From positions 124,001-188,000 of the forward strand of contig NZ_JAJSDZ010000010.1 in assembly GCF_021272385.1 (NCBI RefSeq): a stretch of DNA of 64,000 bases. Reading direction: 5' to 3'. Shown here piece by piece: positions 34,983-43,847 of this stretch. The position numbers and the translations under genes were made by a program. Numbering within the stretch: the stretch's first letter is position 1; every line of letters starts with the position of its first letter. The stretch comes from Vibrio salinus (GTDB taxonomy: Bacteria; Pseudomonadota; Gammaproteobacteria; Enterobacterales; Vibrionaceae). The notes under the pieces were generated by a model. It ran no database searches and was not told the DNA's origin. It was given only the letters and a program-made list of their open reading frames with translations.

Positions 34983-35848
34983 AACTTCTTCTTCAGCCTT
35001 TTCATTATCAATACATGCAACATGCCATGCTCAGCGCATCACTGGTTGGGGCCGTCTGCGCTTTTCTATCTGCGTTTTTGATGCTAAAAGGCTGGTCTCT
35101 TATTGGAGATGCCTTATCCCATTCTGTCGTTCCGGGGGTCGCCATCGCTTATGCGCTGGGACTTCCTTATTCTATCGGTGCATTTGTTGCCGGATTTTTG
35201 GCATCCATCGGAATTGCCGGGCTGAGATATGTCTCTCATCTGAAAGAAGACGCCATCATCGGATTTATTTTTACGACCTTTTTTGCCTTCGGTCTGTTAC
35301 TGATTTCTCTAAACCCTACCGCCATCAATGTTGAGTCCATCATTCTGGGTAACATTCTTTCTGTCACAGAGTCAGACCTTATTCAAATGGTAATCATTAG
35401 CGTGGTTTCCCTCATCGTACTTTTGTTTATCTGGAAGGACCTCTTACTGACCTTTTTCGATGAAAACCAGGCAAGCTCTGTCGGCCTTTCACCAATCGTT
35501 TTAAAAATCATTTTTTTTACAATATTAAGCGCCTGTACCGTCGCCTCCTTACAAACAGTCGGAGCTATTCTGGTTATTGCTATGGTCATTACTCCGGGGG
35601 CAACCGCTTATTTGTTGACAGACCGGTTTGGCATCATTCTGATCATCTCTACGGTTATCGGATTCATCACTTCCGCCATGGGCACTTACCTGAGTTATTA
35701 TTTGGATGGGGCCACCGGTGGTGTCATTGTAGTTCTTCAGACAATCACGTTCCTTTGTGCCTTCTTTTTCGCACCCAAATACGGACTGCTTAAAAGCTCT
35801 GCTCAGAAACGGCACAATAAACAGATTAAAATGCTCGGGGTGCACTAA
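34976..35848 (+). CDS. Mn/Fe ABC importer permease, SitC-like
   Basis: A 290-residue ABC-3 permease with about eight or nine helices. It has [38 protein letters not shown] and [20 protein letters not shown], the family signatures. It pairs with the next permease, which is homologous to it. It overlaps the following gene start by one base (TAATG). Confidence 0.9.
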   Translation: MLELLLQPFHYQYMQHAMLSASLVGAVCAFLSAFLMLKGWSLIGDALSHSVVPGVAIAYALGLPYSIGAFVAGFLASIGIAGLRYVSHLKEDAIIGFIFTTFFAFGLLLISLNPTAINVESIILGNILSVTESDLIQMVIISVVSLIVLLFIWKDLLLTFFDENQASSVGLSPIVLKIIFFTILSACTVASLQTVGAILVIAMVITPGATAYLLTDRFGIILIISTVIGFITSAMGTYLSYYLDGATGGVIVVLQTITFLCAFFFAPKYGLLKSSAQKRHNKQIKMLGVH

Positions 35849-36714
35849 TGGACTCACTGTATCAATGGCTACTCGAACCCTATCAGTATGAATTTATGCA
35901 ACGAGCACTCATTGCCGGATTATGCGTTTCTCTGGTATGTGCCGTCCTTTCCTGTTATCTGGTATTAAAAGGTTGGTCTCTTATGGGGGACGCCATTTCT
36001 CACGCAGTATTACCGGGTATTGTTATCGCTTATGTCCTTCAGATTGCCTTACCCGTCGGCGCTTTTTTATCTGGCTTATTATGTGCCCTGCAAACCGGAT
36101 ACATCAAAAATAACAGTCGGCTGAAAGAAGACACCGTATTGGGAGTGGTGTATTCGGGAATGTTAGCTCTGGGTCTGGTTATGTTTACTAAAATCGAAAC
36201 TGATCAGCATCTTCTGCATATCCTGTTTGGCAATATGCTGGGCATTAATAACAGCGAGTATTATCAAACGATTGTGATTTCTCTTCTGGTATTTTTGATT
36301 ATCGTGCTCTTTCATAAACAGTTGATGCTCTACTGTTTTGATGCCAGTCATGCCCGGGTGATTGGATTACCGGTCAGACTGATTCACTACGGTTTTATGA
36401 TCATGATTTCACTCACCGTGGTTGCCGCCATTCAGGCGGTCGGCGTAATTATGGTTGTTGCACTTCTCATCTCTCCCGGAATTACCGCTTTATTAATAGT
36501 AAAACGATTTACTTCAATGCTGCTCGTTGCCTGTGCCGTCTCGGTCAGTTCCATCCTGCTGGGAACCTTAATCAGTTTCCATATTGATGGTGCCACCGGA
36601 GCCTGTATTGTCCTTGTGCAGGCCGGTCTGTTTGTGATCACGTTGAGCCTTTCTCATCTTCGCCGGATACAAAGGCGTCACAGAAAAGCCATTCGTTCAG
36701 TTAAACCGGCCTGA
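35848..36714 (+). CDS. Mn/Fe ABC importer permease, SitD-like
   Basis: A 288-residue ABC-3 permease homologous to its neighbour: LSCYLVLKGWSLMGDAISHA, VLPGIVIAYVLQ and GVIMVVALLISPGITALLIV. Two different permeases form the SitCD heterodimer, as in Yersinia YfeCD. It is the last gene of the operon; a weak hairpin at 36751-36776 may terminate it. Confidence 0.9.
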   Translation: MDSLYQWLLEPYQYEFMQRALIAGLCVSLVCAVLSCYLVLKGWSLMGDAISHAVLPGIVIAYVLQIALPVGAFLSGLLCALQTGYIKNNSRLKEDTVLGVVYSGMLALGLVMFTKIETDQHLLHILFGNMLGINNSEYYQTIVISLLVFLIIVLFHKQLMLYCFDASHARVIGLPVRLIHYGFMIMISLTVVAAIQAVGVIMVVALLISPGITALLIVKRFTSMLLVACAVSVSSILLGTLISFHIDGATGACIVLVQAGLFVITLSLSHLRRIQRRHRKAIRSVKPA

Positions 36715-36750
36715 TCGTTCTGGAACACAATCTGTTAAAATCCAATCTGT

Positions 36751-36776
36751 GGGGAAATAAGCCTTCCTATTTCTCC
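36751..36776 (+). terminator. Weak hairpin after the sit operon
   Basis: GGGGAAATA (36751-36759) pairs imperfectly with TATTTCTCC at about 36768-36776. No T run follows, so confidence is low. Confidence 0.3.
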
Positions 36777-36853
36777 ACTCTTTCCTTATTGACCCTGTTT
36801 TATAAATCCCGCATCCTATATTCTCACCGCCCCTGAAACCGGAGGTAACCCCA

Positions 36854-37504
36854 TTGGTTTTGGATAAAGAAACAGAACAGCAATTACAACACTTCATTCA
36901 GCAAGAAATGCATCACAACCCGGCGCACGATATTAACCATGTGTTACGGGTTGTTAAAACCGCCAGAGCTTTATGTTCCCGGGAAAAAGCCGTAAAAGAA
37001 ATCGTCATTCCGGCCGCCTACCTGCACGACTGTGTGTCACTGGATAAAAACCACCCGGGAAAACACCTGAGCTCTGCTTTGGCAGCCCGGAAAGCCGTAC
37101 AATTCCTGAAACAGTTGAATTATCCTCCGGAATATCTCGATGGGATTTATCATGCCATTGAAGCTCATAGCTATAGTGCAAACATAAAAGCAAAGACACT
37201 GGAAGCCAAAATCATTCAGGATGCGGACCGGCTCGATGCCTTAGGCGCCATCGGAATATCAAGATGCCTACAGGTTGGCTCACAATTAAACCGGCCTTTG
37301 TATTCACACGATGATCCATTTTGTTTAACCCGCGGCGCTGATGATAACCGGTTTACGATTGATCATTTTTTTTCAAAATTGCTTCGGCTGAAAGACACAA
37401 TGAACACCGAGTCGGCCCGGGAAGAAGCCGCGGTACGAACCCGTTTCATTGAGTCTTTTTTGAAACAATTGAAAACGGAAATCAATGATGAATACAATGA
37501 ATAA
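36854..37504 (+). CDS. HD-domain phosphohydrolase, YedJ-like
   Basis: A 216-residue HD protein. The motif is HDINHVLRVVKTA and AAYLHDC (the HD pair) with ADRLDALGAIGI later, matching the YedJ/YpgQ family of small metal-dependent hydrolases. The start is a TTG at 36854 with a perfect GGAGGT seven bases upstream; no in-frame ATG gives a better fit. It opens a block of small genes encoding a C_GCAxxG_C_C protein, a GGCT-like protein and an unknown. Confidence 0.85.
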   Translation: MVLDKETEQQLQHFIQQEMHHNPAHDINHVLRVVKTARALCSREKAVKEIVIPAAYLHDCVSLDKNHPGKHLSSALAARKAVQFLKQLNYPPEYLDGIYHAIEAHSYSANIKAKTLEAKIIQDADRLDALGAIGISRCLQVGSQLNRPLYSHDDPFCLTRGADDNRFTIDHFFSKLLRLKDTMNTESAREEAAVRTRFIESFLKQLKTEINDEYNE

Positions 37505-37529
37505 ACAAAAACAGACAAGGAAGCACATC

Positions 37530-37940
37530 ATGACCTTACAAGAACTCATCGAGCAGGGATTTCAGAAACAACATGATCTGAATTGTTCCGAAACCATTTT
37601 AAAAGGCGCAAATGATACCTATCGATTGGGGCTGGATGAGAATGCCATCCGTCTTGCTGCCGGATTCGGTGGCGGTATGGGTGTTGAAAATGCCTGCGGT
37701 GTCGTCACCGGAATGGTGATGGCATTGAGTGCCAGGTATGCTGAAGAAAGAGGGCATACCAGCCCTGAAATGAAAGACAAGATAAAACTGGCCATTGATA
37801 AGTTTGAATCCCAATACCGGTCAACCAATTGTTTTTGTCTGAAACAGAATCACCGGGATGAAGAAAAGGGATGCCACGAATTAATCCGATCTGGCGGAAG
37901 AATTCTGGATGAAATAATGAAAGAACGAAAAGATGATTAA
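37530..37940 (+). CDS. C_GCAxxG_C_C family redox-type protein
   Basis: A 136-residue protein with the five-Cys pattern: NCSE (Cys19), GMGVENACGVVTG (Cys56), NCFCLK (Cys101, Cys103) and GCHE (Cys115). The family is thought to bind a metal or take part in electron transfer, but its reaction is unassigned. I start at the ATG at 37530 with AAGGAAG upstream; an ATG at 37485 overlaps the preceding gene and lacks a site. It follows the HD gene within 25 bp. Confidence 0.85.
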   Translation: MTLQELIEQGFQKQHDLNCSETILKGANDTYRLGLDENAIRLAAGFGGGMGVENACGVVTGMVMALSARYAEERGHTSPEMKDKIKLAIDKFESQYRSTNCFCLKQNHRDEEKGCHELIRSGGRILDEIMKERKDD

Positions 37941-37966
37941 CTCCGATAAAAGGATCATATAGACAA

Positions 37967-38308
37967 ATGGAAAAACTATTTTCGTACGGTACTCTTCAAC
38001 TGGAAACGGTTCAAAAAGAGACCTTCGGCCGGCTTCTGACCGGCTCAAAAGACATATTACTCGGTTACGTTCTGTCTGAAATACAAATCAAAGATAAAGA
38101 TGTGATTGCGAAAAGCGGAACAGATATACACCCAATACTCAAATATACTGGCAACAATTCTGATCAGGTGGAAGGAACAGTTTTCCAGATTACCAAAGAA
38201 GAACTGGCTCAGGCAGACGACTACGAAGTAGATGAGTATACCCGGGTTAAAGGAAACTTTCAGTCTGGTGCATCAGCCTGGATTTATGCCGGCCAATCAG
38301 ATCGCTGA
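37967..38308 (+). CDS. Gamma-glutamylcyclotransferase-like (AIG2 family) protein
   Basis: A 113-residue cyclotransferase-fold protein. It begins MEKLFSYGTLQLETVQKETF, with the conserved YGTL loop that binds substrate, and has the acidic segment QADDYEVDEYTRVKG, where a Glu is catalytic in GGCT enzymes. The family acts on gamma-glutamyl-amines or glutathione degradation products. AAGGA precedes the ATG. It belongs to the cluster started by the HD gene. Confidence 0.78.
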   Translation: MEKLFSYGTLQLETVQKETFGRLLTGSKDILLGYVLSEIQIKDKDVIAKSGTDIHPILKYTGNNSDQVEGTVFQITKEELAQADDYEVDEYTRVKGNFQSGASAWIYAGQSDR

Positions 38309-38376
38309 GATTCAGGCCCCAAAAACACTTAATAAAAGGGCCAGAGCAAATCGTACCTTGAGTAAAGGAGTCCGAC

Positions 38377-38730
38377 ATGCGCTTAATGGAACTATCCGAT
38401 TCTGAGATCATTCGTATTTCTAAACCGATGATAGATGATGTTATCAAAGGTTCAAATGAGAAAAACTGGGCTTTATTTTTAAAACATCAAACATTAAAAG
38501 AAGCAAGCTGTCCTGAAAACCGCCTGAATGTGGAAAAACAATGGGAAGAAAATGAGTTTCTGACTTCTCTGTCAACCGAACGACAAATACTGGGCGTGCT
38601 GCGCCGCGATGGATATGTGAATATTATCTGGAAACAAACAAGCACCAAGGTAACCGGAGATTTTTTAGCCATCTACAGCCTTGAAGAAATTGACCATGAG
38701 ATAAAAGAAGCCGGTTTCCGCATTTTATGA
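38377..38730 (+). CDS. Hypothetical protein
   Basis: A 117-residue protein with a good AAGGAG ribosome-binding site at 38365-38370. It is charged and soluble, with no membrane segment or signal peptide. I do not recognise a domain; the regular helix-strand alternation (LTSLSTERQILGVLRRDGYV then IIWKQTSTKV) suggests a small globular fold. It follows the GGCT-like gene by 68 bp and is closed by a terminator. Confidence 0.7.
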   Translation: MRLMELSDSEIIRISKPMIDDVIKGSNEKNWALFLKHQTLKEASCPENRLNVEKQWEENEFLTSLSTERQILGVLRRDGYVNIIWKQTSTKVTGDFLAIYSLEEIDHEIKEAGFRIL

Positions 38731-38766
38731 TGTTGAATTAATGAGAGACAGACCGGGCTGAAAACA

Positions 38767-38795
38767 AAAAAGAACGACCACCAGTCGTTCTTTTT
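38767..38795. terminator. Bidirectional terminator
   Basis: AGAACGAC and GTCGTTCT form an eight-base perfect stem at about 38771-38790, with A and T runs on both sides. It serves the + strand unknown gene and the convergent helicase. Confidence 0.85.
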
Positions 38796-38813
38796 CCATT
38801 AAACCGGATGAGA

Positions 38814-40133
38814 TCAGTCATCCTTTTTTTTCTTAACCGGGACAAAAACGCTGTCACCCACCGGCACATTCTGATAAAAGCTCTTATCTCTTTTGGCCGG
38901 TTTGGCACCGGCTTTCTTCTTAACCGGATTAACGTGTTTTTTCTTATTGACGGTCTTTTTACGCACCGGTTTCCGCGGTTTCAACCCTTTAAACTTGCCT
39001 TTTAGCCCCTTAAGAACGGAAAACGTAATTTCTTGCTGTAAATAAGCTTCAACCCTTTTAAAGCTGTCCCAGTCTTTGGGTCCAACCAAAGAAACGGCAT
39101 TACCTTTATTACCGGCACGTCCGGTACGGCCAATCCGGTGAACATATTCTTCTGTATGTTTCGGCATATCAAAGTTGATGACATGAGTCACAGATGCAAT
39201 ATCCAGTCCCCGCGATGCAACATCGGTAGTGACAAGAATTTTAAACACTCCCCGTTCAAACTGACTCATCACCGTATTTCGTTTGGTCTGAGCGAATTCG
39301 CCGCTTAATGCAACCGCCTTCAGCTTTTGCTCATTCAGTTTTTCTGTCAGGCGCTCCGTATCAGCACGGGTCGCGGTAAAAATAATCAGCTGGCGGTAAT
39401 CACTTTCTGCCAGAATGCGCTCCAGTATCGCCTCTTTGTGGTCAAGGTGATCACAAAGATAAAACATCTGCGTAATGTCCTTGTGCTCTTCATTCGAAAC
39501 GCCGACCGAGATTCGCTTTGGATCATTTAGCATTTCACCTGCAATATCCACCACCTCAGCGTGATCAAGTGTGGCAGAAAACATCAGTGTCTGACGACGA
39601 CGATGTTTTGCGGCTTTATGAATGCGGCGTAACTGAGGGGCAAAGCCAAGGTCTAACATTCTGTCGGCTTCATCAAGTACCAGTGTTTCCAGACCATCTA
39701 AAAAGAGTGAACGATGATCCAGATGATCGGCCAGACGTCCCGGAGTCGCAACAATAAATTTCGGATACCGGCTCAAAGCCTTAACCTGATCATTAAAATT
39801 TTCACCACCAACAATTAAAGCCGCGTTATAAGACAATCCACCCAGCATCGAACGAAGCTCTCCATAAACCTGCTTTGCCAGTTCGCGGGTAGGGGCCAGA
39901 ATAATTCCACGGGGATCTTTAGAAGAAAACGCTTTATTTTTTAAAGACTTATGAAGCATTGGCAAAACAAATGCTAATGTTTTACCTGACCCTGTCTTAG
40001 ATGATGCCAGCAGATCTTTACCTGCAATAACCACCGGTACAGCCATACGCTGGATCTCGGTTGGCTGACGAAAGTCATAATGGCTCAATGTTTTTAACAG
40101 ACGGTTGTCCAGGCCTAAGTCTTTAAATTGCAA
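38814..40133 (-). CDS. DEAD-box RNA helicase
   Basis: A 439-residue helicase: Q-motif FRQPTEIQRMAVPVVIAGKD, motif I ASSKTGSGKT, Ib ATPGRLADH, II VLDEADRM, III FSATL, V TDVASRGLDIASV and VI HRIGRTGRAG are all present. The tail (about 370-439) is Lys- and Arg-rich and aids RNA binding. Such enzymes unwind RNA duplexes in ribosome assembly or cold adaptation. It resembles the RhlE/SrmB types but I cannot name it. Confidence 0.9.
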   Translation of the reverse strand: MQFKDLGLDNRLLKTLSHYDFRQPTEIQRMAVPVVIAGKDLLASSKTGSGKTLAFVLPMLHKSLKNKAFSSKDPRGIILAPTRELAKQVYGELRSMLGGLSYNAALIVGGENFNDQVKALSRYPKFIVATPGRLADHLDHRSLFLDGLETLVLDEADRMLDLGFAPQLRRIHKAAKHRRRQTLMFSATLDHAEVVDIAGEMLNDPKRISVGVSNEEHKDITQMFYLCDHLDHKEAILERILAESDYRQLIIFTATRADTERLTEKLNEQKLKAVALSGEFAQTKRNTVMSQFERGVFKILVTTDVASRGLDIASVTHVINFDMPKHTEEYVHRIGRTGRAGNKGNAVSLVGPKDWDSFKRVEAYLQQEITFSVLKGLKGKFKGLKPRKPVRKKTVNKKKHVNPVKKKAGAKPAKRDKSFYQNVPVGDSVFVPVKKKKDD

Positions 40134-40382
40134 TGTTAACTCCGTTAAATAAGATAGCTGGTGTCGTACAGTAGTAGTACCGAACGCGGTATAATAACCT
40201 AATTCGGTAAAAGATACCTAAAGAAAGTGTGTCTCTGACTAAAGTTACAGGCCCTGACTGGCTCATAAAGTTCCTCTGACTTTCATATCAGCCATTTAGT
40301 GTTAATATTAGTAATACACGTCTTTTCAAAAAAGAGCATCACACTGAGAGTTCACTCAAACACAGTATTTAAGGAGTTCACG

Positions 40383-40646
40383 ATGAACAAATTAGTCCTT
40401 GTAGCGGTATCTTCAGTTTTTATTCTGGCAGGTTGTGCGAATACCGATCAAACAACAACCAGTCAGCTAAATGAGTTAAGCAATAAAGTCGACACACTAA
40501 GTAATCAGGTTTCTGCGCTACAATCATCTCAGGCGAAAATGAGTGATAAGCTGAATCAGACTGCAGATTCAGTTACAGCTGCACAAGAAGAAGCGCAGCG
40601 GGCTAACGAGCGGATTGATAATATCGCGCAAAGCTATACAAAATAA
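40383..40646 (+). CDS. lpp: Lpp-family outer-membrane lipoprotein
   Basis: An 87-residue Braun-type lipoprotein. The signal peptide ends ILAGC with Cys18 as the lipidated residue; the mature part is a coiled-coil with repeated Leu heptads (LNELSNKVDTLSNQVSALQS) and ends in SYTK, whose terminal Lys can be covalently joined to peptidoglycan. I start at the ATG at 40383 with AAGGAG upstream; the longer frame is noise. It faces the L,D-transpeptidase gene convergently. Confidence 0.92.
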   Translation: MNKLVLVAVSSVFILAGCANTDQTTTSQLNELSNKVDTLSNQVSALQSSQAKMSDKLNQTADSVTAAQEEAQRANERIDNIAQSYTK

Positions 40647-40686
40647 CCATTTCTCAGCAATCTCTGACTTGTGCCGTATTCGGCAT

Positions 40687-40711
40687 AAAAAGGCCTTTCA
40701 AGGGCCTTTTT
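40687..40711. terminator. Shared terminator of lpp and the convergent transpeptidase
   Basis: AAAAAGGCC (40687-40695) and GGCCTTTTT (40703-40711) form a strong stem ending in T runs in both directions. Confidence 0.85.
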
Positions 40712-40729
40712 CTTGCCTACCATCTCACC

Positions 40730-41623
40730 TTAGTGGTGAGCCACTTCTTTAGGGATACCATTCTGGGAAATAATCACCGCTTTTGCCAAATCATCACTTA
40801 GCTGATTCTCATCCAGCCACCAGCGAAGCGTCTGAGGAACCAACAACCGTTTTTTACTGCCATCACTTCTGGTCAATGGTTCGTGAGCTTCCAGATACAC
40901 GGTTCTGTCCGGTTCCAACGTCACTTTGACCGGCTCATCGATCACTTTCACTTTCTCTCCGACTTTCACATGATGAAACAGCCAGTCAATATCATCAGGA
41001 TTCATTCGCATACACCCTGAACTGACTCTTAAACCGATACCAAAATCTTTGTTTGTCCCATGGATTAAATAGTCCCCTTTTCCGTAAGCAAGACGAAGTG
41101 CAAATTTCCCCAAAGGATTATCCGGACCGGCCGGAACGACATCAGGTAATGTTTTCCCTTTTTTCAGGTACTCTTTGCGAATGGAATCCGGAGGCGTCCA
41201 GGTAGGATTGGGTCTTTTCTGACTGACATAAGTATCCATTTCCGGTGTATCCCGTCCAATCCGGCCGATTCCCACCGGAAAGACATAAACACGGTCAGAG
41301 TCCGGATCAAAAAAATACAATCTAAGTTCTGCCAGATTAACAACAATGCCCTTTCTCGGGACCTGAGGAAGAATGATTTGAGTCGGCATCACAAGCACAG
41401 TACCGGGCTTGGGCAAAAAAGGATCAACTCCCGGATTTGCCGCCATGACAGAAAGAAAACCCACATCATAATCATCGGCAATGTCAGCAATGGTCTCCCC
41501 TCTTATGACCTCATGGTATTCAATATTTCCTACCAGAGAGCTGCCTTCAGGAGGAAGTTCATAAACTCTTGCATAGCAAGTCGACACAGACAATAACAGA
41601 AAACAAAAAACTCGGATCATCAC
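40730..41623 (-). CDS. L,D-transpeptidase (ErfK/YbiS family) with LysM
   Basis: A 297-residue secreted protein: a signal peptide (MMIRVFCFLLLSVSTCYA), a LysM-like peptidoglycan-binding segment (about 36-80), then a YkuD domain with catalytic His188 and Cys204 in HGTNKDFGIGLRVSSGCMRM. The family joins Lpp's C-terminal Lys to diaminopimelate in the cell wall, or makes 3-3 crosslinks. The adjacent lpp makes Lpp anchoring a strong inference. It is the last gene of the ybgA-merR-phr operon and overlaps the end of phr by four bases. Confidence 0.88.
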   Translation of the reverse strand: MMIRVFCFLLLSVSTCYARVYELPPEGSSLVGNIEYHEVIRGETIADIADDYDVGFLSVMAANPGVDPFLPKPGTVLVMPTQIILPQVPRKGIVVNLAELRLYFFDPDSDRVYVFPVGIGRIGRDTPEMDTYVSQKRPNPTWTPPDSIRKEYLKKGKTLPDVVPAGPDNPLGKFALRLAYGKGDYLIHGTNKDFGIGLRVSSGCMRMNPDDIDWLFHHVKVGEKVKVIDEPVKVTLEPDRTVYLEAHEPLTRSDGSKKRLLVPQTLRWWLDENQLSDDLAKAVIISQNGIPKEVAHH

Positions 41624-43035
41624 TGACAGGTATCCTTGGCTACTCGGTATAGTTCTAAGGTTACCTTTCTCTCTTCGCCATGATCAACAATGGGAGAGGG
41701 ATAGGATAAATTTGTCGCACCTTTCCATCTCCAGGGTTCATGTATATATTGCGCAGGAACATGTGCCAACTCCGGAATCCATCTCTTAATAAATAAGCCT
41801 TCTGCATCAAATTTTTTACTTTGAGAAACCGGATTAAAAATCCGGAAATAAGGTTGACCATCGCAACCAGTGGAAGCACACCACTGCCATCCGCCATTAT
41901 TTGAAGGGAAATCCCCATCAATCAGTTTTTCCATAAAATAAGTCTCACCGGCACGCCAGTTAATGTGAAGATCTTTAATCAGAAAACTGGCCACGATCAT
42001 TCTTAACCGGTTATGCATCCAGCCAGTCTGATTAAGCTGCCTCATTGCCGCATCAATAATGGGGTATCCGGTTTCACCACTCTGCCACTTTTTTAAGTGC
42101 CCGGGAGAATATTGCCAGATGATTCTCTTCCCCCATGCATGAAAATCTTTTCCGGTACAAAGGTCTTCACGAAAAACCATCAAATGCTGATAAAACTCCC
42201 TCCAGATTAACTCACTGATCCAAACTTCAGCCCCGTCTGAAAGATTCTCTTTCGGAAAAGAACCGGCCCGGGCTAAACACTGTCGGACCGATAATGCGCC
42301 AATAGCCAGATAAGGAGATAACCGGCTGATGCCATCTACAGCCGGGAAGTCCCGCTTTTTATGGTAATCACGCAGTTTCCCGTCACAAAAGACATCCAGC
42401 TTATGCTCGATGTCCCTATAATTTACCGTCCAGTCATCACTTGATTCTCTTGGATAAGAAAAACAGGATGCTGATGAAAGAAGCCACGATGTCTGCTCCG
42501 AAGAAAGGTCACGATAAGAAGCAGGAGATGGTTGAATAACGGAAGGAGTCTGGAAACGACTCAGCCAGCTTTTTTTAAATGGTGTAAAAACCTTGAAGTA
42601 ATCATTTTGCTTGTTCAGAACAGTTCCCGGAGGATACATACATTTATCATGAAAAGCGTGAACGCGAATGCTTTTCGTCTTAAGACATCCCTCAATAAAT
42701 TCATCTCTCCTACGCTCATTCATTTCATATTCGTAATTGAAGAACAGGTCTTTCACACCAAATTCAGCGAGACAATCTTCAAGTACTGTAATACTGTCAT
42801 CATAAGTATCCACTTCAGCATAAAGCAAAGGAACGTTCAGTGCTGCCAGCTCTTTCTGTAACTCAAACAAACGACGGTAAATTAAATCCGCCTGTTTCCT
42901 GCTTTTAGTATGAGAATGCCATTGTCCGGGAGTAGCAATGTAGAGAGCAACAACCGGATCGTTGCCATTAAGGGCCTGATTTAAAGCAGTATTATCCAGC
43001 GCTCTCAAGTCAGTTCGCAGCCACACCAGTTTCAT
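41620..43035 (-). CDS. phrB: Deoxyribodipyrimidine photolyase
   Basis: A 471-residue FAD photolyase that repairs cyclobutane pyrimidine dimers in blue light. It starts MKLVWLRTDLRALDNTAL (ATG at 43035, GGGAGA upstream; the extra ten residues of the frame have no site). The C-terminal FAD region has ELIWREFYQHLM, DAAMRQLNQTGWMHNRLRMI and NNGGWQWCASTGCD, as in E. coli PhrB. Length equals PhrB (472). Its start overlaps the preceding MerR gene by 4 bp (ATGA). Confidence 0.93.
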   Translation of the reverse strand: MKLVWLRTDLRALDNTALNQALNGNDPVVALYIATPGQWHSHTKSRKQADLIYRRLFELQKELAALNVPLLYAEVDTYDDSITVLEDCLAEFGVKDLFFNYEYEMNERRRDEFIEGCLKTKSIRVHAFHDKCMYPPGTVLNKQNDYFKVFTPFKKSWLSRFQTPSVIQPSPASYRDLSSEQTSWLLSSASCFSYPRESSDDWTVNYRDIEHKLDVFCDGKLRDYHKKRDFPAVDGISRLSPYLAIGALSVRQCLARAGSFPKENLSDGAEVWISELIWREFYQHLMVFREDLCTGKDFHAWGKRIIWQYSPGHLKKWQSGETGYPIIDAAMRQLNQTGWMHNRLRMIVASFLIKDLHINWRAGETYFMEKLIDGDFPSNNGGWQWCASTGCDGQPYFRIFNPVSQSKKFDAEGLFIKRWIPELAHVPAQYIHEPWRWKGATNLSYPSPIVDHGEERKVTLELYRVAKDTCQ

Positions 43036-43847
43036 GATGATTCTCCCAACAAGTGAAGCCTGCAAATAACATCAGAATATTCTACATAGCCCGTCGCAGA
43101 TTCAGAAATTCTCTTAATATGAGCAAGCTGTATATCATTCAACGCTTTATTGGCAAAAATCATCACCCGGTCATAGGGTTCTGACAACAGTTCGTTATTT
43201 AGTCCGGCCAAATCCTCAACTCCATCAAGAAAGGTAAGCGCGTACCCATCATTTACAATCAGTGATGCTTTAAGCCACGCGTAGAGGCTACCTGCCGGAT
43301 CCAGACTAATAAACAGACAGTTACCTTTCCGGGAAACCCGATTTTCAGACTCCATTATCATGGACAGTTTACTGATCAAAACGCTCTGCAACAGAGCTTT
43401 ACTAATACTTCTGACCGAACTTTTCATCTTATCCAACGCATCCAGAATAGGAAAAATAAGACGCTCCATCACAATATCCAACGGATATTCCTTTAAAACG
43501 GAATTGATCATCTGAACAAGTCTGCGCCGCTTTAGCTGAGTTAACGCCTCCAGTACCGGTTCAAACTCATCCAGATATGGATGAACGTTGTCCACGCTAA
43601 CCGCTTCAATTGTCTGACTCTTGTCCAGCAACTCAGCAACTTTTCCTATCGAAATACCTTTATTTAACCAACTCTGAATTTCTTGTATACGGGTGAGGTC
43701 TTCTTCGGAAAATAAGCGATGTCCTTTCTCCGTCCGCTTTGGCTGAACCAGATTATACCGTCTCTGCCATGCTCTTAAGGTCACAGGTTTCACACCGGTA
43801 ATTTCTGACACTTCCCGGATAGAATAAAGCTGCTGTTCATAAACCAT
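43032..43847 (-). CDS. MerR-family light-responsive-type regulator (LitR/CarH-like)
   Basis: A 271-residue MerR protein. The HTH (residues about 7-75: YSIREVSEITGVKPVTLRAW) is of the CarH/LitR type, followed by a helical linker and a C-terminal half matching a B12-binding fold outline. The cobalamin motif with its DxHxxG histidine is not visible in it. Its position between ybgA and phr is the same as in Vibrio light-regulated operons, so it likely controls photolyase. How it would sense light without cobalamin is open. Confidence 0.83.
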   Translation of the reverse strand: MVYEQQLYSIREVSEITGVKPVTLRAWQRRYNLVQPKRTEKGHRLFSEEDLTRIQEIQSWLNKGISIGKVAELLDKSQTIEAVSVDNVHPYLDEFEPVLEALTQLKRRRLVQMINSVLKEYPLDIVMERLIFPILDALDKMKSSVRSISKALLQSVLISKLSMIMESENRVSRKGNCLFISLDPAGSLYAWLKASLIVNDGYALTFLDGVEDLAGLNNELLSEPYDRVMIFANKALNDIQLAHIKRISESATGYVEYSDVICRLHLLGESS

